Part shown: in pieces, positions 38,058-46,578 of the stretch | How positions within the stretch are numbered: position 1 is the stretch's first letter | Layout of the letters: every line of letters begins with the position of its first letter | Origin: Phaeobacter sp. G2 | Lineage (GTDB): Bacteria; Pseudomonadota; Alphaproteobacteria; Rhodobacterales; Rhodobacteraceae | Assembly: GCA_025163595.1 (NCBI GenBank) | Contig: CP104100.1 | Span: 2,418,001 to 2,482,000 of the forward strand | DNA length: 64,000 bases | Reading direction: 5' to 3' | The notes under the pieces: generated by a model | Databases searched by the model: none | Seen by the model: only the letters and a program-made list of their open reading frames with translations | Told to the model about the DNA's origin: nothing | Program-made: the position numbers and the translations under genes

Positions 38058-39101
38058 ATGACACGGGTTTATCTCGATCATAACGCCACCACGCCCTTGG
38101 CCCCTGCGGCCCGGGCTGCGATGGTTGCGGCCATGGATCAATGTGGCAATCCCTCGTCGGTACATGCCGAGGGTCGCGCCGCCAAGGCTGTGATTGAACG
38201 CGCCCGTGCCCAGATTGCGGCTGCCTTTGGTGCGGATGGTGCGGATATTGTCTTTACCTCGGGCTCTACTGAGGGCGCTTCGCTGGCTTTGGCAGGGCGG
38301 GATCTGCATGGGGCGGCGATTGAACATGATGCGGTAAGGGCCTGGACCTGCGAGGATCTTTTGGTTTCTTCCGCCGGTTTGGTCGCTGTTGACAACCCCG
38401 CAGAGACAACCCTGCAGCTGGCCAATTCCGAAACCGGAGTGGTGCAGGCTCTGCCGCAGGGGCTGGCGGTCAGCGATGTGACCCAGGGCTTTGGCAAACT
38501 GCCGATCGCCTTTAACTGGATGGGCGTCGGCATGGCGCTGATTTCGGCCCATAAGCTGGGCGGCCCCAAAGGTATTGGCGCTTTGGTGATGCCCCGTGGC
38601 ACTGATCTGGCGGCGCAAATTCGCGGTGGCGGTCAGGAGATGGGCCGTCGCTCCGGCACCGAAAACGTGATTGGCATTGCCGGCTTTGGCGCAGCAGCCG
38701 AGGCCGCGGCTGCGCAGCTTGCCGATGGCACCTGGGAACGGGTGCAACAGCTGCGCGATCTGATGGAAGAAGCCCTTGTGGCTGGCGCTCCAGGGCTTAT
38801 CTGTATCGGCAAAGATGTGGCACGTTTGCCGAACACTTCCTGCTTTGCGGTGCCGGGCTGGAAGGGCGAAACCCAGGTGATGCAGATGGACCTGTCGGGT
38901 TTTGCCATCAGCGCCGGATCTGCCTGTTCCAGTGGCAAGGTGCGGGCCAGTGCGGTGCTGACCGCGATGGGATTTGACGAAAATACCGCCCAAGGCGCCG
39001 TGCGCGTCTCACTTGGGCCGACAACAACAGAAGACGAGGTGCTGCGTTTTGCGCAGGCCTGGCTTCAGAAACACAAGAAACATTGCGCCCGGGTGGCGTG
39101 A
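38058..39101 (+). CDS. Cysteine desulfurase (IscS/NifS-like)
   Basis: Pyridoxal-phosphate enzyme of 347 residues that removes sulfur from cysteine. The N terminus MTRVYLDHNATTPL is the class V signature. The PLP lysine sits in SAHKLGGPKGIG, and the active-site loop ISAGSACSSGKVRAS carries the catalytic Cys. It is of the IscS/NifS group, slightly short for IscS (about 400), and acts beside a second desulfurase, SufS, encoded 6 kb downstream in the same operon. It follows iscR after 62 bp and ends 15 bp before the sufB start. Confidence 0.92.
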   Translation: MTRVYLDHNATTPLAPAARAAMVAAMDQCGNPSSVHAEGRAAKAVIERARAQIAAAFGADGADIVFTSGSTEGASLALAGRDLHGAAIEHDAVRAWTCEDLLVSSAGLVAVDNPAETTLQLANSETGVVQALPQGLAVSDVTQGFGKLPIAFNWMGVGMALISAHKLGGPKGIGALVMPRGTDLAAQIRGGGQEMGRRSGTENVIGIAGFGAAAEAAAAQLADGTWERVQQLRDLMEEALVAGAPGLICIGKDVARLPNTSCFAVPGWKGETQVMQMDLSGFAISAGSACSSGKVRASAVLTAMGFDENTAQGAVRVSLGPTTTEDEVLRFAQAWLQKHKKHCARVA

Positions 39102-39116
39102 ATGCAGGAGAATAAC

Positions 39117-40637
39117 ATGGCCGCTTTGGACCAGACCCAAGTCAAGGAAGGTGTTGATCAGGAAACCGTGGATGCGGTGGCCGAGGTCAGCACGTATAAA
39201 TACGGCTGGGAAACCGATATCGAGATGGAATATGCCCCCAAGGGTCTGACCACCGACATTGTTCGCCTGATCTCGGAAAAGAACGAAGAGCCCGAGTGGA
39301 TGCTGAACTGGCGCCTGGAAGCCTATGACCGCTGGTTGCAGAAAGAAGAGCCAAGCTGGGCCATGGTCGACTACCCTGAGATCGATTTTCAGGACCAGTA
39401 TTATTATGCCCGTCCGAAATCTATGGAAGTGAAGCCAAAATCCCTGGATGAGGTCGACCCCAAGCTTCTGGAAACCTACAAAAAGCTTGGTATCCCGCTG
39501 AAAGAGCAGATGATCCTGGCCGGTGTTGAAGGCGCTGAAGATGCCCCCGCCGAGGGCCGTAAGGTCGCTGTCGACGCGGTGTTTGACTCCGTTTCTGTTG
39601 GCACCACCTTCCAGGCGGAGCTGAAAAAGGCCGGCGTTATCTTCTGTTCGATCTCTGAAGCGATCCGCGAACACCCCGAACTGGTGAAGAAATACCTCGG
39701 CTCGGTTGTTCCGGTCTCAGATAACTTCTATGCGACGCTGAACTCCGCCGTGTTCTCGGATGGCTCCTTTGTGTATATCCCGCCGGGCGTGCGCTGCCCG
39801 ATGGAGCTGAGCACCTATTTCCGCATCAACGCGGAAAACACCGGCCAGTTTGAACGCACCCTGATCATCGCCGACAAAGGCTCCTACGTGAGCTACCTGG
39901 AAGGCTGTACCGCGCCGGCCCGTGATATCGCCCAGCTGCACGCCGCTGTGGTTGAGATCATCATTGAGGAAGACGCTGAGGTGAAATACTCCACCGTGCA
40001 GAACTGGTATCCCGGTGATGAAAACGGCAAGGGCGGCATCTATAACTTTGTCACCAAACGCGCCGATTGCCGCGGTGATCGCGCCAAGGTCATGTGGACC
40101 CAGGTGGAAACCGGATCGGCTGTGACCTGGAAATACCCCTCTTGCATCCTGCGCGGCAACGAGAGCCAGGGCGAGTTCTACTCCATTGCCATCGCCAACA
40201 ACATGCAGCAGGCCGACACCGGCACCAAGATGGTGCATCTGGGGCGCGACACCAAATCGCGGATCGTCTCCAAAGGGATTTCCGCCGGCAAGGCGCAGAA
40301 CACCTATCGTGGTCTGGTCTCGATGCACCCCAAGGCCAAGAACGGCCGTAATTTCACCCAGTGTGACAGCCTGCTCATTGGCGACAAATGTGGTGCCCAC
40401 ACGGTGCCTTACATTGAGGTAAAGAATAACTCATCCCGGGTTGAGCACGAGGCGACCACATCGAAAGTGGACGATGATCAGCTGTTCTACTGCCGCCAAC
40501 GCGGCATTGGCGAAGAAGACGCGGTGGCCCTGGTGGTCAACGGCTTCTGCAAGGATGTGCTGCAGGCGCTGCCGATGGAATTTGCCATGGAAGCCCAGCA
40601 ACTGGTGGCGATCTCCTTGGAAGGTTCGGTGGGCTAA
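39117..40637 (+). CDS. sufB: Fe-S cluster scaffold SufB
   Basis: Core scaffold subunit of the SufBCD complex, about 506 residues. Conserved segments are [54 protein letters not shown] and [23 protein letters not shown], with a C-terminal [21 protein letters not shown] carrying conserved Cys and Glu. I use the ATG at 39117, with GGAG six bases upstream, over the in-frame ATG at 39102 that abuts the desulfurase stop. Three non-Suf genes separate it from sufC. Confidence 0.97.
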   Translation: MAALDQTQVKEGVDQETVDAVAEVSTYKYGWETDIEMEYAPKGLTTDIVRLISEKNEEPEWMLNWRLEAYDRWLQKEEPSWAMVDYPEIDFQDQYYYARPKSMEVKPKSLDEVDPKLLETYKKLGIPLKEQMILAGVEGAEDAPAEGRKVAVDAVFDSVSVGTTFQAELKKAGVIFCSISEAIREHPELVKKYLGSVVPVSDNFYATLNSAVFSDGSFVYIPPGVRCPMELSTYFRINAENTGQFERTLIIADKGSYVSYLEGCTAPARDIAQLHAAVVEIIIEEDAEVKYSTVQNWYPGDENGKGGIYNFVTKRADCRGDRAKVMWTQVETGSAVTWKYPSCILRGNESQGEFYSIAIANNMQQADTGTKMVHLGRDTKSRIVSKGISAGKAQNTYRGLVSMHPKAKNGRNFTQCDSLLIGDKCGAHTVPYIEVKNNSSRVEHEATTSKVDDDQLFYCRQRGIGEEDAVALVVNGFCKDVLQALPMEFAMEAQQLVAISLEGSVG

Positions 40638-40640
40638 CAG

Positions 40641-40955
40641 GTGAAGAAGGAACGGAGTACTGACGAACTTGTCGATACGTATTGGCAGCTTCATAGAAGT
40701 GGCCAACGTGAGATACTTTCCAAAGCATACCGTGGGCTGCTGTTCACGGCACCGTTCCTAATTCTAATGGCTTCTGCCATATTTGCGTTGGCTGGTGTCG
40801 AGATCATTGATCCTTGGTACTGGTTTCTGAGCCTATTTCCGGCCCTACTCTTCGGCTGGTGGTTTGGGGTCAGGCCAATTGAAAGAACCAAGAAAGAAAA
40901 TCGTATGGCTCAGTCTGAAATAGCCAATGTGCTCAAAGAGAGGATTGAAGAATGA
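40641..40955 (+). CDS. Small two-helix membrane protein
   Basis: Protein of 104 residues, starting with GTG 3 bp after sufB. The N-terminal half is charged ([30 protein letters not shown]), two hydrophobic segments follow (about residues 32-52 and 59-76), and the C terminus is a basic and acidic helix. I do not recognise a family. Its codon and base use is clearly less GC-rich than the flanking suf genes, which suggests late insertion. Its stop overlaps the ATG of the YbjQ-like gene by 4 bp. Confidence 0.7.
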   Translation: MKKERSTDELVDTYWQLHRSGQREILSKAYRGLLFTAPFLILMASAIFALAGVEIIDPWYWFLSLFPALLFGWWFGVRPIERTKKENRMAQSEIANVLKERIEE

Positions 40956-41266
40956 TCGTCACCACCACTCCCTCTGTCGAGGGCTACCAGATCGCTGAAT
41001 ACAAGGGCATCGTCGTGGGCGAGGCCATCATGGGCGCCAATGTGGTGCGCGATGTCTTTGCTTCGATCACCGATATCGTCGGCGGGCGCTCTGGCGCCTA
41101 TGAAAGCAAGCTGCAGGACGCGCGTGAAACCGCGCTGGCAGAGCTGGAAGACCGCGCCCGCGATAAAGGCGCCAATGCGGTTGTTGGCGTTGATCTCGAC
41201 TACGAGGTCGTTGGCAATTCGATGCTGATGGTTTCGGCCAGCGGCACCGCAGTGGTGATCGGCTGA
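40952..41266 (+). CDS. YbjQ-family (heavy-metal-binding domain) protein
   Basis: Protein of 104 residues of the YbjQ/DUF74 family, a pentameric beta-rich fold annotated as heavy-metal-binding. The pattern [51 protein letters not shown] and the end [18 protein letters not shown] are diagnostic. Its biochemical role is not established. It overlaps the preceding membrane gene by 4 bp and lies within the suf operon; a metal-linked function would fit, but that is inference. Confidence 0.9.
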   Translation: MIVTTTPSVEGYQIAEYKGIVVGEAIMGANVVRDVFASITDIVGGRSGAYESKLQDARETALAELEDRARDKGANAVVGVDLDYEVVGNSMLMVSASGTAVVIG

Positions 41267-41268
41267 CG

Positions 41269-42096
41269 ATGCTGGCAACGCCCTCACATATCACGTCTTT
41301 GCGCCTGTTCTGGTGGAAAGCGGTGCCAAATTTTGGCGACGCGCTTTCTCGCCTTGTGGTGGCGCATCTGAGTGGCCATGAGGTGCGACATGCTGGCCCC
41401 GGTCAGGCAGATCTTTATGCCATTGGCTCGATCCTGCAAATTGCCCGGCGCAAATATTCCGAGGTAAAGACCTATGCGCAGAAACCGGTGATCTGGGGCT
41501 CTGGCCTGCTGCACGCGGTTGCGTCGACAGAGTTTTTATCAAATGTAAACATTGCCTTGCTGCGCGGTCCTATCACGGCTTCTCTGTTGGGGGTGAAAAC
41601 GCAACGCTTTGGCGACCCTGGACTGTTGGTGGCAGATGTCCTTGCGCCGACGCCATCAAAAACCCACCGGATCGGCCTGGTTCCCCATCACAGCCAGTTT
41701 GAAGATCCGGAGATTCAGACCCTGGCGAACAGCAGTGAGGAGATCTTGCTGATTGATCCGCGTCAGGACCCAGCCACGGTCTGTGGCCAGATCAGCGCCT
41801 GCAATCACATCTATGCGGCCTCATTGCATGGGTTGATCACGGCGGATGCCTATGGCGTGGCCTCGACCTGGGTTTCGCCTGGGGATCAGGGGCATCTGAA
41901 ATACTACGACTATGCCGCCTCGATCGGGCGGGTGCTTATTTCTCCGCTGGCCTGGGATCAGATCCCGGATCATTTGCGAAACAACAATCAACCGGCAGAG
42001 CTGGCTTATGGCGCGGGCATTGCGCGCGCCCAGGCCGATCTGCGTAACAGCTTTCCTGCGCGCCTGCGCGCTGAGCAGAACACAGGGACCGCCTGA
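41269..42096 (+). CDS. Polysaccharide pyruvyl transferase-family protein
   Basis: Protein of 275 residues resembling the pyruvyl transferase family that adds ketal-pyruvate to exopolysaccharides. Supporting segments are LFWWKAVPNFGDALSRLVVAHLSG near the N terminus, PVIWGSGLLHA, ALLRGPITASLLG, FGDPGLLVADV and IYAASLHGLITADAYGV. It is odd to find it in a suf operon, 2 bp after the YbjQ-like gene and 33 bp before sufC. It may be a passenger co-transcribed with suf. The substrate is not predictable here. Confidence 0.85.
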   Translation: MLATPSHITSLRLFWWKAVPNFGDALSRLVVAHLSGHEVRHAGPGQADLYAIGSILQIARRKYSEVKTYAQKPVIWGSGLLHAVASTEFLSNVNIALLRGPITASLLGVKTQRFGDPGLLVADVLAPTPSKTHRIGLVPHHSQFEDPEIQTLANSSEEILLIDPRQDPATVCGQISACNHIYAASLHGLITADAYGVASTWVSPGDQGHLKYYDYAASIGRVLISPLAWDQIPDHLRNNNQPAELAYGAGIARAQADLRNSFPARLRAEQNTGTA

Positions 42097-42129
42097 GGGC
42101 GCGACCAAGAGAAAAGAGACGAGGAAAAA

Positions 42130-42885
42130 ATGCTCGAAATCAAAAACCTGCACGTCAAACTTGAAGACGAGGACAAACAGATCCTGAAAGGTCTGGACCT
42201 GACTGTTGAGGCCGGCAAGGTGCATGCGATCATGGGGCCTAATGGCTCTGGCAAGTCGACACTGTCTTATGTTTTGTCGGGGCGCGATGGCTATGAAGTC
42301 ACCGAAGGCAGTGCCACCCTGGCGGGTGAGGACCTGCTGGAGCTGGACCCGGAAGAGCGCGCCGCATTGGGTGTGTTCCTGGCCTTCCAATACCCGGTTG
42401 AAATCCCCGGCGTTGGCAACATGACCTTCCTGCGCACCGCGGTGAATTCCCAGCGCAAAGCGCGCGGTGAAGAAGAGCTGTCAGCGGCAGATTTCCTCAA
42501 ATCCATCCGCGCCAAGGCCAAGGAGCTGAAGATCGACGCTGATATGCTGAAGCGTCCGGTCAATGTGGGCTTCTCCGGTGGTGAGAAAAAGCGCAATGAA
42601 ATCCTGCAGATGGCCATGCTTGAGCCCAAGATGTGCATCCTGGATGAAACCGACTCGGGCCTGGATGTCGACGCGATGAAGCTGGTTGCCGAAGGCGTCA
42701 ATGCCCTGCGCGATGAGGGCCGTGGCTTTCTGGTGATCACCCACTACCAGCGCTTGCTGGACCATATCAAACCCGATGTTGTGCATATTCTGGCTGACGG
42801 CAAAATCGTAAAAACCGGTGGACCAGAGCTGGCAATGGAAGTCGAAAACAACGGCTATGCTGGTATCCTGGCGGAGGTTTCCTGA
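42130..42885 (+). CDS. sufC: Fe-S assembly ATPase SufC
   Basis: ABC-type ATPase of 251 residues that drives SufBCD. Walker A is GPNGSGKS at residues 36-43, the signature is VGFSGGEKKRNEI, Walker B is CILDETDSGLD, and the switch His lies in LVITHYQRLL. The SufC-type FLAFQYPVEIPGV Q-loop region is present. The ATG at 42130 follows GACGAGG. sufD begins 1 bp after its stop, so SufC and SufD are co-translated. Confidence 0.97.
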   Translation: MLEIKNLHVKLEDEDKQILKGLDLTVEAGKVHAIMGPNGSGKSTLSYVLSGRDGYEVTEGSATLAGEDLLELDPEERAALGVFLAFQYPVEIPGVGNMTFLRTAVNSQRKARGEEELSAADFLKSIRAKAKELKIDADMLKRPVNVGFSGGEKKRNEILQMAMLEPKMCILDETDSGLDVDAMKLVAEGVNALRDEGRGFLVITHYQRLLDHIKPDVVHILADGKIVKTGGPELAMEVENNGYAGILAEVS

Positions 42886-42886
42886 G

Positions 42887-44167
42887 ATGGCATTGGCTGA
42901 TGTGAAACAAAGTGCCACCGAGGCACGGCTGGCGGCGCTGAGCCTGCCGCAGGGCGGCTGCCTTGCGGCGGCACGTCAGGCGGCGCTGTCCCGGGTGCAG
43001 ACCATGGGGTTGCCAAGCCGACGCGATGAATACTGGAAATACACCCGCCCGGATACGCTGACCTCACCCGAGGTCACAAAGGCGGCGGTATTTACCATGG
43101 ATGAAGCGCCAATGTTCAATGAATTCGACCGCTTGAAGGTCGTTTTTGTGGATGGCGTCTATAATGCCGAGGCCTCGGATGATCTGAGCCTGGAAGGGGT
43201 CCAGATCGACCGAATTTCTGATATCTGCGGTCAAGACATCCACTGGGCCAAAGATCTGTACGGGGTTCTGGAAGCGCGCGGTCAAGCTCCGGTGCAGCGC
43301 CCACTGGCGGCGTTGAACACCGCCTTTGCCCAGGACGGTGTTGCCATCCACGTGACCGGCAAACCCAGCAAGCCAATCAACCTCATCTATGTGCATTCGG
43401 ATGAGGGGTCAGACGCTATCCTGCATCACGTGATCCGGGTTGAATCCGGCGCCGAGGCCACGATCCTGGAAAACGGTCCGGCCGCTGCGCGGTTCAACAA
43501 ATGTATGGAGATCGACATTGCCGACACGGGCAAGCTGCATCTGGTGCGCGCCCAGGGGCGGGATCATGAACGTCGGGCTGCGACCCATCTGTTTGCCCGC
43601 CTGGGCACTGAATCGGTATTCAAAAGCTTCACCCTCACGGTGAATGGCATTCTGACCCGCAATGAGGCTGTGGTTGAGCTGTTGGGCGATGACGCTATTG
43701 CTCATATCGCCGGTGCCTGTGTGGGTGACGGGGAATTCCACCATGATGACACGGTGTTCATCACCCATGATGCGGTAAACTGCGAAAGCCGTCAGGTGTT
43801 CAAAAAGGTGCTGCGCAATGGGGCCACCGGTGTGTTTCAGGGCAAGATCCTCGTCAAAGAGGGGGCTCAGAAAACCGATGGCTACCAGATCAGCCAATCG
43901 CTGCTTTTGGATGATGACAGCCAGTTCCTGGCCAAGCCAGAGCTGGAAATCTATGCCGACGATGTGATTTGTTCCCATGGTTCCACCACCGGCGCCATTG
44001 ACGACGAGGCCCTGTTCTACCTGCGCTCGCGTGGGGTCCCGGTTTCGGAGGCGACGGATCTTTTGACCCTGGCGTTCCTTGCGGAAGCGGTGGAAGAGAT
44101 CGAAGACGGTGACATCTCTGCTGCCATTGTTGCCCGCCTGGAAGGCTGGCTGTCGCGGCGTCGCTAA
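42887..44167 (+). CDS. sufD: Fe-S assembly protein SufD
   Basis: SufB paralogue and complex partner, about 426 residues. Conserved features include PSRRDEYWKYTRPDTL near the N terminus, and the C-terminal half with SVFKSFTLTVNG, DDTVFITHDAVNCESRQVFKKVLRNGATGVFQGKI, ICSHGSTTGAIDDEALFYLRSRGVP. Cys and His in that region are those used at the SufB-SufD interface. It starts at ATG 42887, immediately after sufC; a longer frame overlapping sufC is not family-like. The next gene starts directly at its stop. Confidence 0.95.
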   Translation: MALADVKQSATEARLAALSLPQGGCLAAARQAALSRVQTMGLPSRRDEYWKYTRPDTLTSPEVTKAAVFTMDEAPMFNEFDRLKVVFVDGVYNAEASDDLSLEGVQIDRISDICGQDIHWAKDLYGVLEARGQAPVQRPLAALNTAFAQDGVAIHVTGKPSKPINLIYVHSDEGSDAILHHVIRVESGAEATILENGPAAARFNKCMEIDIADTGKLHLVRAQGRDHERRAATHLFARLGTESVFKSFTLTVNGILTRNEAVVELLGDDAIAHIAGACVGDGEFHHDDTVFITHDAVNCESRQVFKKVLRNGATGVFQGKILVKEGAQKTDGYQISQSLLLDDDSQFLAKPELEIYADDVICSHGSTTGAIDDEALFYLRSRGVPVSEATDLLTLAFLAEAVEEIEDGDISAAIVARLEGWLSRRR

Positions 44168-44677
44168 ATGGCGATCACCGGAGATATCCTTGCAACTTAT
44201 CGGGGGCCGCGCAGGGTTTTTGCGCGGCTCTTGACCATGGGCCCTCGTGAAGATCGGTTTTTGGCGATCCTGATGGCTGGCTGTGCTTTGATGTTCATCT
44301 CACGCATGCCCAGCCTGGCGCGCGAGGCGCATTTGACCGGGCAGGAACAGACAATGTTGCTTAGCAACGCCTTGTTTGGCATCATTTTTGTTGCTCCGCT
44401 GGCGCTATATACCCTGGCGTTGATTGCCCATGTCATCGCCCGTGTTCTGCGCGGCACTGGCGAAAGCCATGCGGCGCGTCTGGCGCTGTTCTGGAGCTTT
44501 CTTGCTGCCAGCCCGCTGATGCTGCTGAATGGGCTAGTCGCGGGCATGATTGGCCCGGGACGTGAGTTGACCCTGGTTGGTGGGCTCTGGTTCACTGTCT
44601 TTTTGTGGTTCTGGATCTCTGGCATGTATCAGGGCTATTGGGCCAAACCCCAGGTGAAAGCCCAGGTGAAAGCATGA
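44168..44677 (+). CDS. YIP1-like membrane protein (first of pair)
   Basis: Membrane protein of 169 residues with about four hydrophobic helices; the pattern GPRRVFARLLTMGPREDRFLAILMAG and later FWSFLAASPLMLLNGLVAGMIGPG suggest the YIP1 family. The last residues are a KPQVKAQVKA repeat. Role unknown. It starts right after the sufD stop and ends in a 4-bp overlap with another YIP1-like gene, so the pair is embedded in the suf operon between sufD and sufS. Confidence 0.78.
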   Translation: MAITGDILATYRGPRRVFARLLTMGPREDRFLAILMAGCALMFISRMPSLAREAHLTGQEQTMLLSNALFGIIFVAPLALYTLALIAHVIARVLRGTGESHAARLALFWSFLAASPLMLLNGLVAGMIGPGRELTLVGGLWFTVFLWFWISGMYQGYWAKPQVKAQVKA

Positions 44678-45267
44678 GGTTTCTGTGGTCATTTATGATC
44701 CTGACCCTGCGCCAGCCTGGTGTGGCCGCCCGAAGTATCCTGTTGCGGCAATGGCCGAATGAAGCCATTTGGACCGGCCTGTTCTTGGCGGTTGTTCTGA
44801 ATGCCTTGTTTTTTGGGGTCTTGGGCCTAATCGCTCCCAGTAGCAGTGAATTGCCCATTTTTGACATGTCGCCGGACTCGCCGGGGTTGTCGATGATGGT
44901 GTCCGCCATCAGAAGCGTTGTCTTTGCCACCATGCTCACATTCGGTGGCCGCTGGCTTGGTGGCACCGGACAGTTTATGCCTATTCTCGCGCTTCTGGTC
45001 TGGGATCAGCTGCTTCAGCTCGCCCTCATGGGCCTGGGGATAGTGGTCTTGCTGGTGTTGCCCCCGCTGGGCAGCATGACGTTTTTGCTGATTGGCCTTG
45101 TGTTGCTCTTTGTGCTGTTGAATTTTGTCAATGAAGCGCATGGGTTTGCCTCTCTTTGGCGATCCTTTGCGGTTGTTCTGATGGCCTCGATCGTGATGTT
45201 CTTTGCCATGATCTTTATCGTCGGGCTGCTTGGGCCTGCAAACCTTGGACTGCTCGAAAATGTATGA
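44674..45267 (+). CDS. YIP1-like membrane protein (second of pair)
   Basis: Membrane protein of 197 residues with about five hydrophobic helices, related to the preceding gene in layout. It begins MRFLWSFMILTLRQPGVAARSILLRQWPNEAIW and ends with LNFVNEAHGFASLWRSFAVVLMASIVMFFAMIFIVGLLG. It probably pairs with its neighbour in the membrane; no function is known. The start ATG 44674 overlaps the previous stop by 4 bp, and its end overlaps the sufS start by 8 bp. Confidence 0.78.
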   Translation: MRFLWSFMILTLRQPGVAARSILLRQWPNEAIWTGLFLAVVLNALFFGVLGLIAPSSSELPIFDMSPDSPGLSMMVSAIRSVVFATMLTFGGRWLGGTGQFMPILALLVWDQLLQLALMGLGIVVLLVLPPLGSMTFLLIGLVLLFVLLNFVNEAHGFASLWRSFAVVLMASIVMFFAMIFIVGLLGPANLGLLENV

Positions 45268-46480
45268 TGTCGAAAAAATCCGCAGCGATTTCCCAATTCT
45301 GTCCCGGCAGGTGAACGGAAAGCCGCTGACCTATCTGGATAATGGGGCCTCGGCGCAAAAGCCGCAGGTGGTGATTGATGCAATTACGCAAGCCTACTCG
45401 CAAGAATATTCAAATGTTCACAGGGGGTTGCACTATCTTTCCAATCTCTCCACCGAAAAATATGAAGGCGTGCGTGGCGTCATTGCCAAGTTCCTGAATG
45501 CGGCAAGCGAAGACAGTATCATTCTGAATTCGGGCACCACCGAGGGCATCAATATGGTGGCCTATAGCTGGGCTATGCCGCGGCTTCAGGCAGGGGATGA
45601 GATCCTGTTGTCGGTGATGGAACATCACGCCAATATTGTGCCCTGGCATTTCCTGCGCGAACGTCAGGGGGTGGTGATCAAATGGGTGGATACCGCCGCC
45701 GACGGCAGCCTGGATCCACAGGCGGTGCTGGACGCCATCTCGCCAAAAACCAAACTGATTGCAATTACACACTGTTCCAATGTGTTGGGCACCGTTGTTG
45801 ACGTCAAAGCCATCACTGCAGGCGCCCATGCACAGGGCATTCCGGTACTGGTCGACGGCTCGCAAAGCGCGGTGCATATGCCGGTGGATGTGCAGGATCT
45901 TGGCTGCGATTTCTTTGCCATTACCGGGCATAAACTATACGGGCCTTCCGGGTCCGGGGCGATTTATGTGCATCCTGACCGCATGGCAGAGATGCGGCCT
46001 TTCCTGGGCGGTGGCGATATGATCCGCGAGGTCTCCAAGGAGGCGGTGATCTACAATGATCCGCCGATGATGTTTGAAGCCGGAACGCCGGGGATCGTGC
46101 AAACCATCGGCTTGGGTGTGGCGCTGAACTACATGATGGATCTGGGGATGGAGAATATCGCCGCCCATGAAGCCGAGGTGCGTGACTATGCCATGGCCCG
46201 ATTGCAGGGATTGAACTGGATCAATATCCAGGGGCAAGCCGCTGGCAAAGCAGCGATTTTCAGCTTTACTATGGAGGGCGCTGCGCATGCCCATGACATC
46301 TCCACCATTCTAGACAAAAAGGGCGTCGCGGTGCGGGCCGGTCATCATTGCGCTGGCCCCTTGATGGATCATCTGGGCGTCACCGCCACCTGTCGCGCGT
46401 CCTTTGGCGCCTATAATACCAAGGCAGAGGTCGATACTTTGATCGAGGCGCTCGAGCTGGCCCATGAGTTATTCGCTTAA
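45260..46480 (+). CDS. sufS: Cysteine desulfurase SufS
   Basis: Group II cysteine desulfurase of 406 residues that supplies sulfur to SufBCD. Landmarks are YLDNGASAQKPQVVIDAI, VHRGLHYLSN, SVMEHHANIVPW, the PLP lysine in FAITGHKLYGPSGSG and the active-site RAGHHCAGPLMDHL. The ATG at 45260 overlaps the preceding gene by 8 bp. It is the last gene of the operon: sufA, sufE/U and sufT are not found next to it, and a strong terminator follows. Confidence 0.95.
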   Translation: MYDVEKIRSDFPILSRQVNGKPLTYLDNGASAQKPQVVIDAITQAYSQEYSNVHRGLHYLSNLSTEKYEGVRGVIAKFLNAASEDSIILNSGTTEGINMVAYSWAMPRLQAGDEILLSVMEHHANIVPWHFLRERQGVVIKWVDTAADGSLDPQAVLDAISPKTKLIAITHCSNVLGTVVDVKAITAGAHAQGIPVLVDGSQSAVHMPVDVQDLGCDFFAITGHKLYGPSGSGAIYVHPDRMAEMRPFLGGGDMIREVSKEAVIYNDPPMMFEAGTPGIVQTIGLGVALNYMMDLGMENIAAHEAEVRDYAMARLQGLNWINIQGQAAGKAAIFSFTMEGAAHAHDISTILDKKGVAVRAGHHCAGPLMDHLGVTATCRASFGAYNTKAEVDTLIEALELAHELFA

Positions 46481-46504
46481 GGGCGAATAAGACGCGCAAG
46501 CAAA

Positions 46505-46549
46505 TTTGGCACAGGCTAATTAGGCACAGGTTGATTTGGTACAGGCGAG
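46505..46549. repeat. Three tandem degenerate 15-bp repeats after sufS
   Basis: TTTGGCACAGGCTAA, TTAGGCACAGGTTGA and TTTGGTACAGGCGAG follow each other. The last merges into the terminator stem. They probably arose by duplication of the terminator arm. Confidence 0.65.
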
Positions 46550-46573
46550 GAGGGATCCTCGCCTGTGCTGTTT
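46541..46573. terminator. Terminator of the suf operon
   Basis: ACAGGCGAGGA (46541-46551) pairs perfectly with TCCTCGCCTGT (46556-46566), then GCTGTTTTT. It lies between the convergent sufS and MttB-like genes. Confidence 0.88.
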
Positions 46574-46578
46574 TTGGC

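Noticed and set aside
46505..46549. CRISPR-like direct repeats after sufS
   Set aside because: Only three degenerate 15-bp units with no spacers and no cas gene; they grade into a terminator stem.
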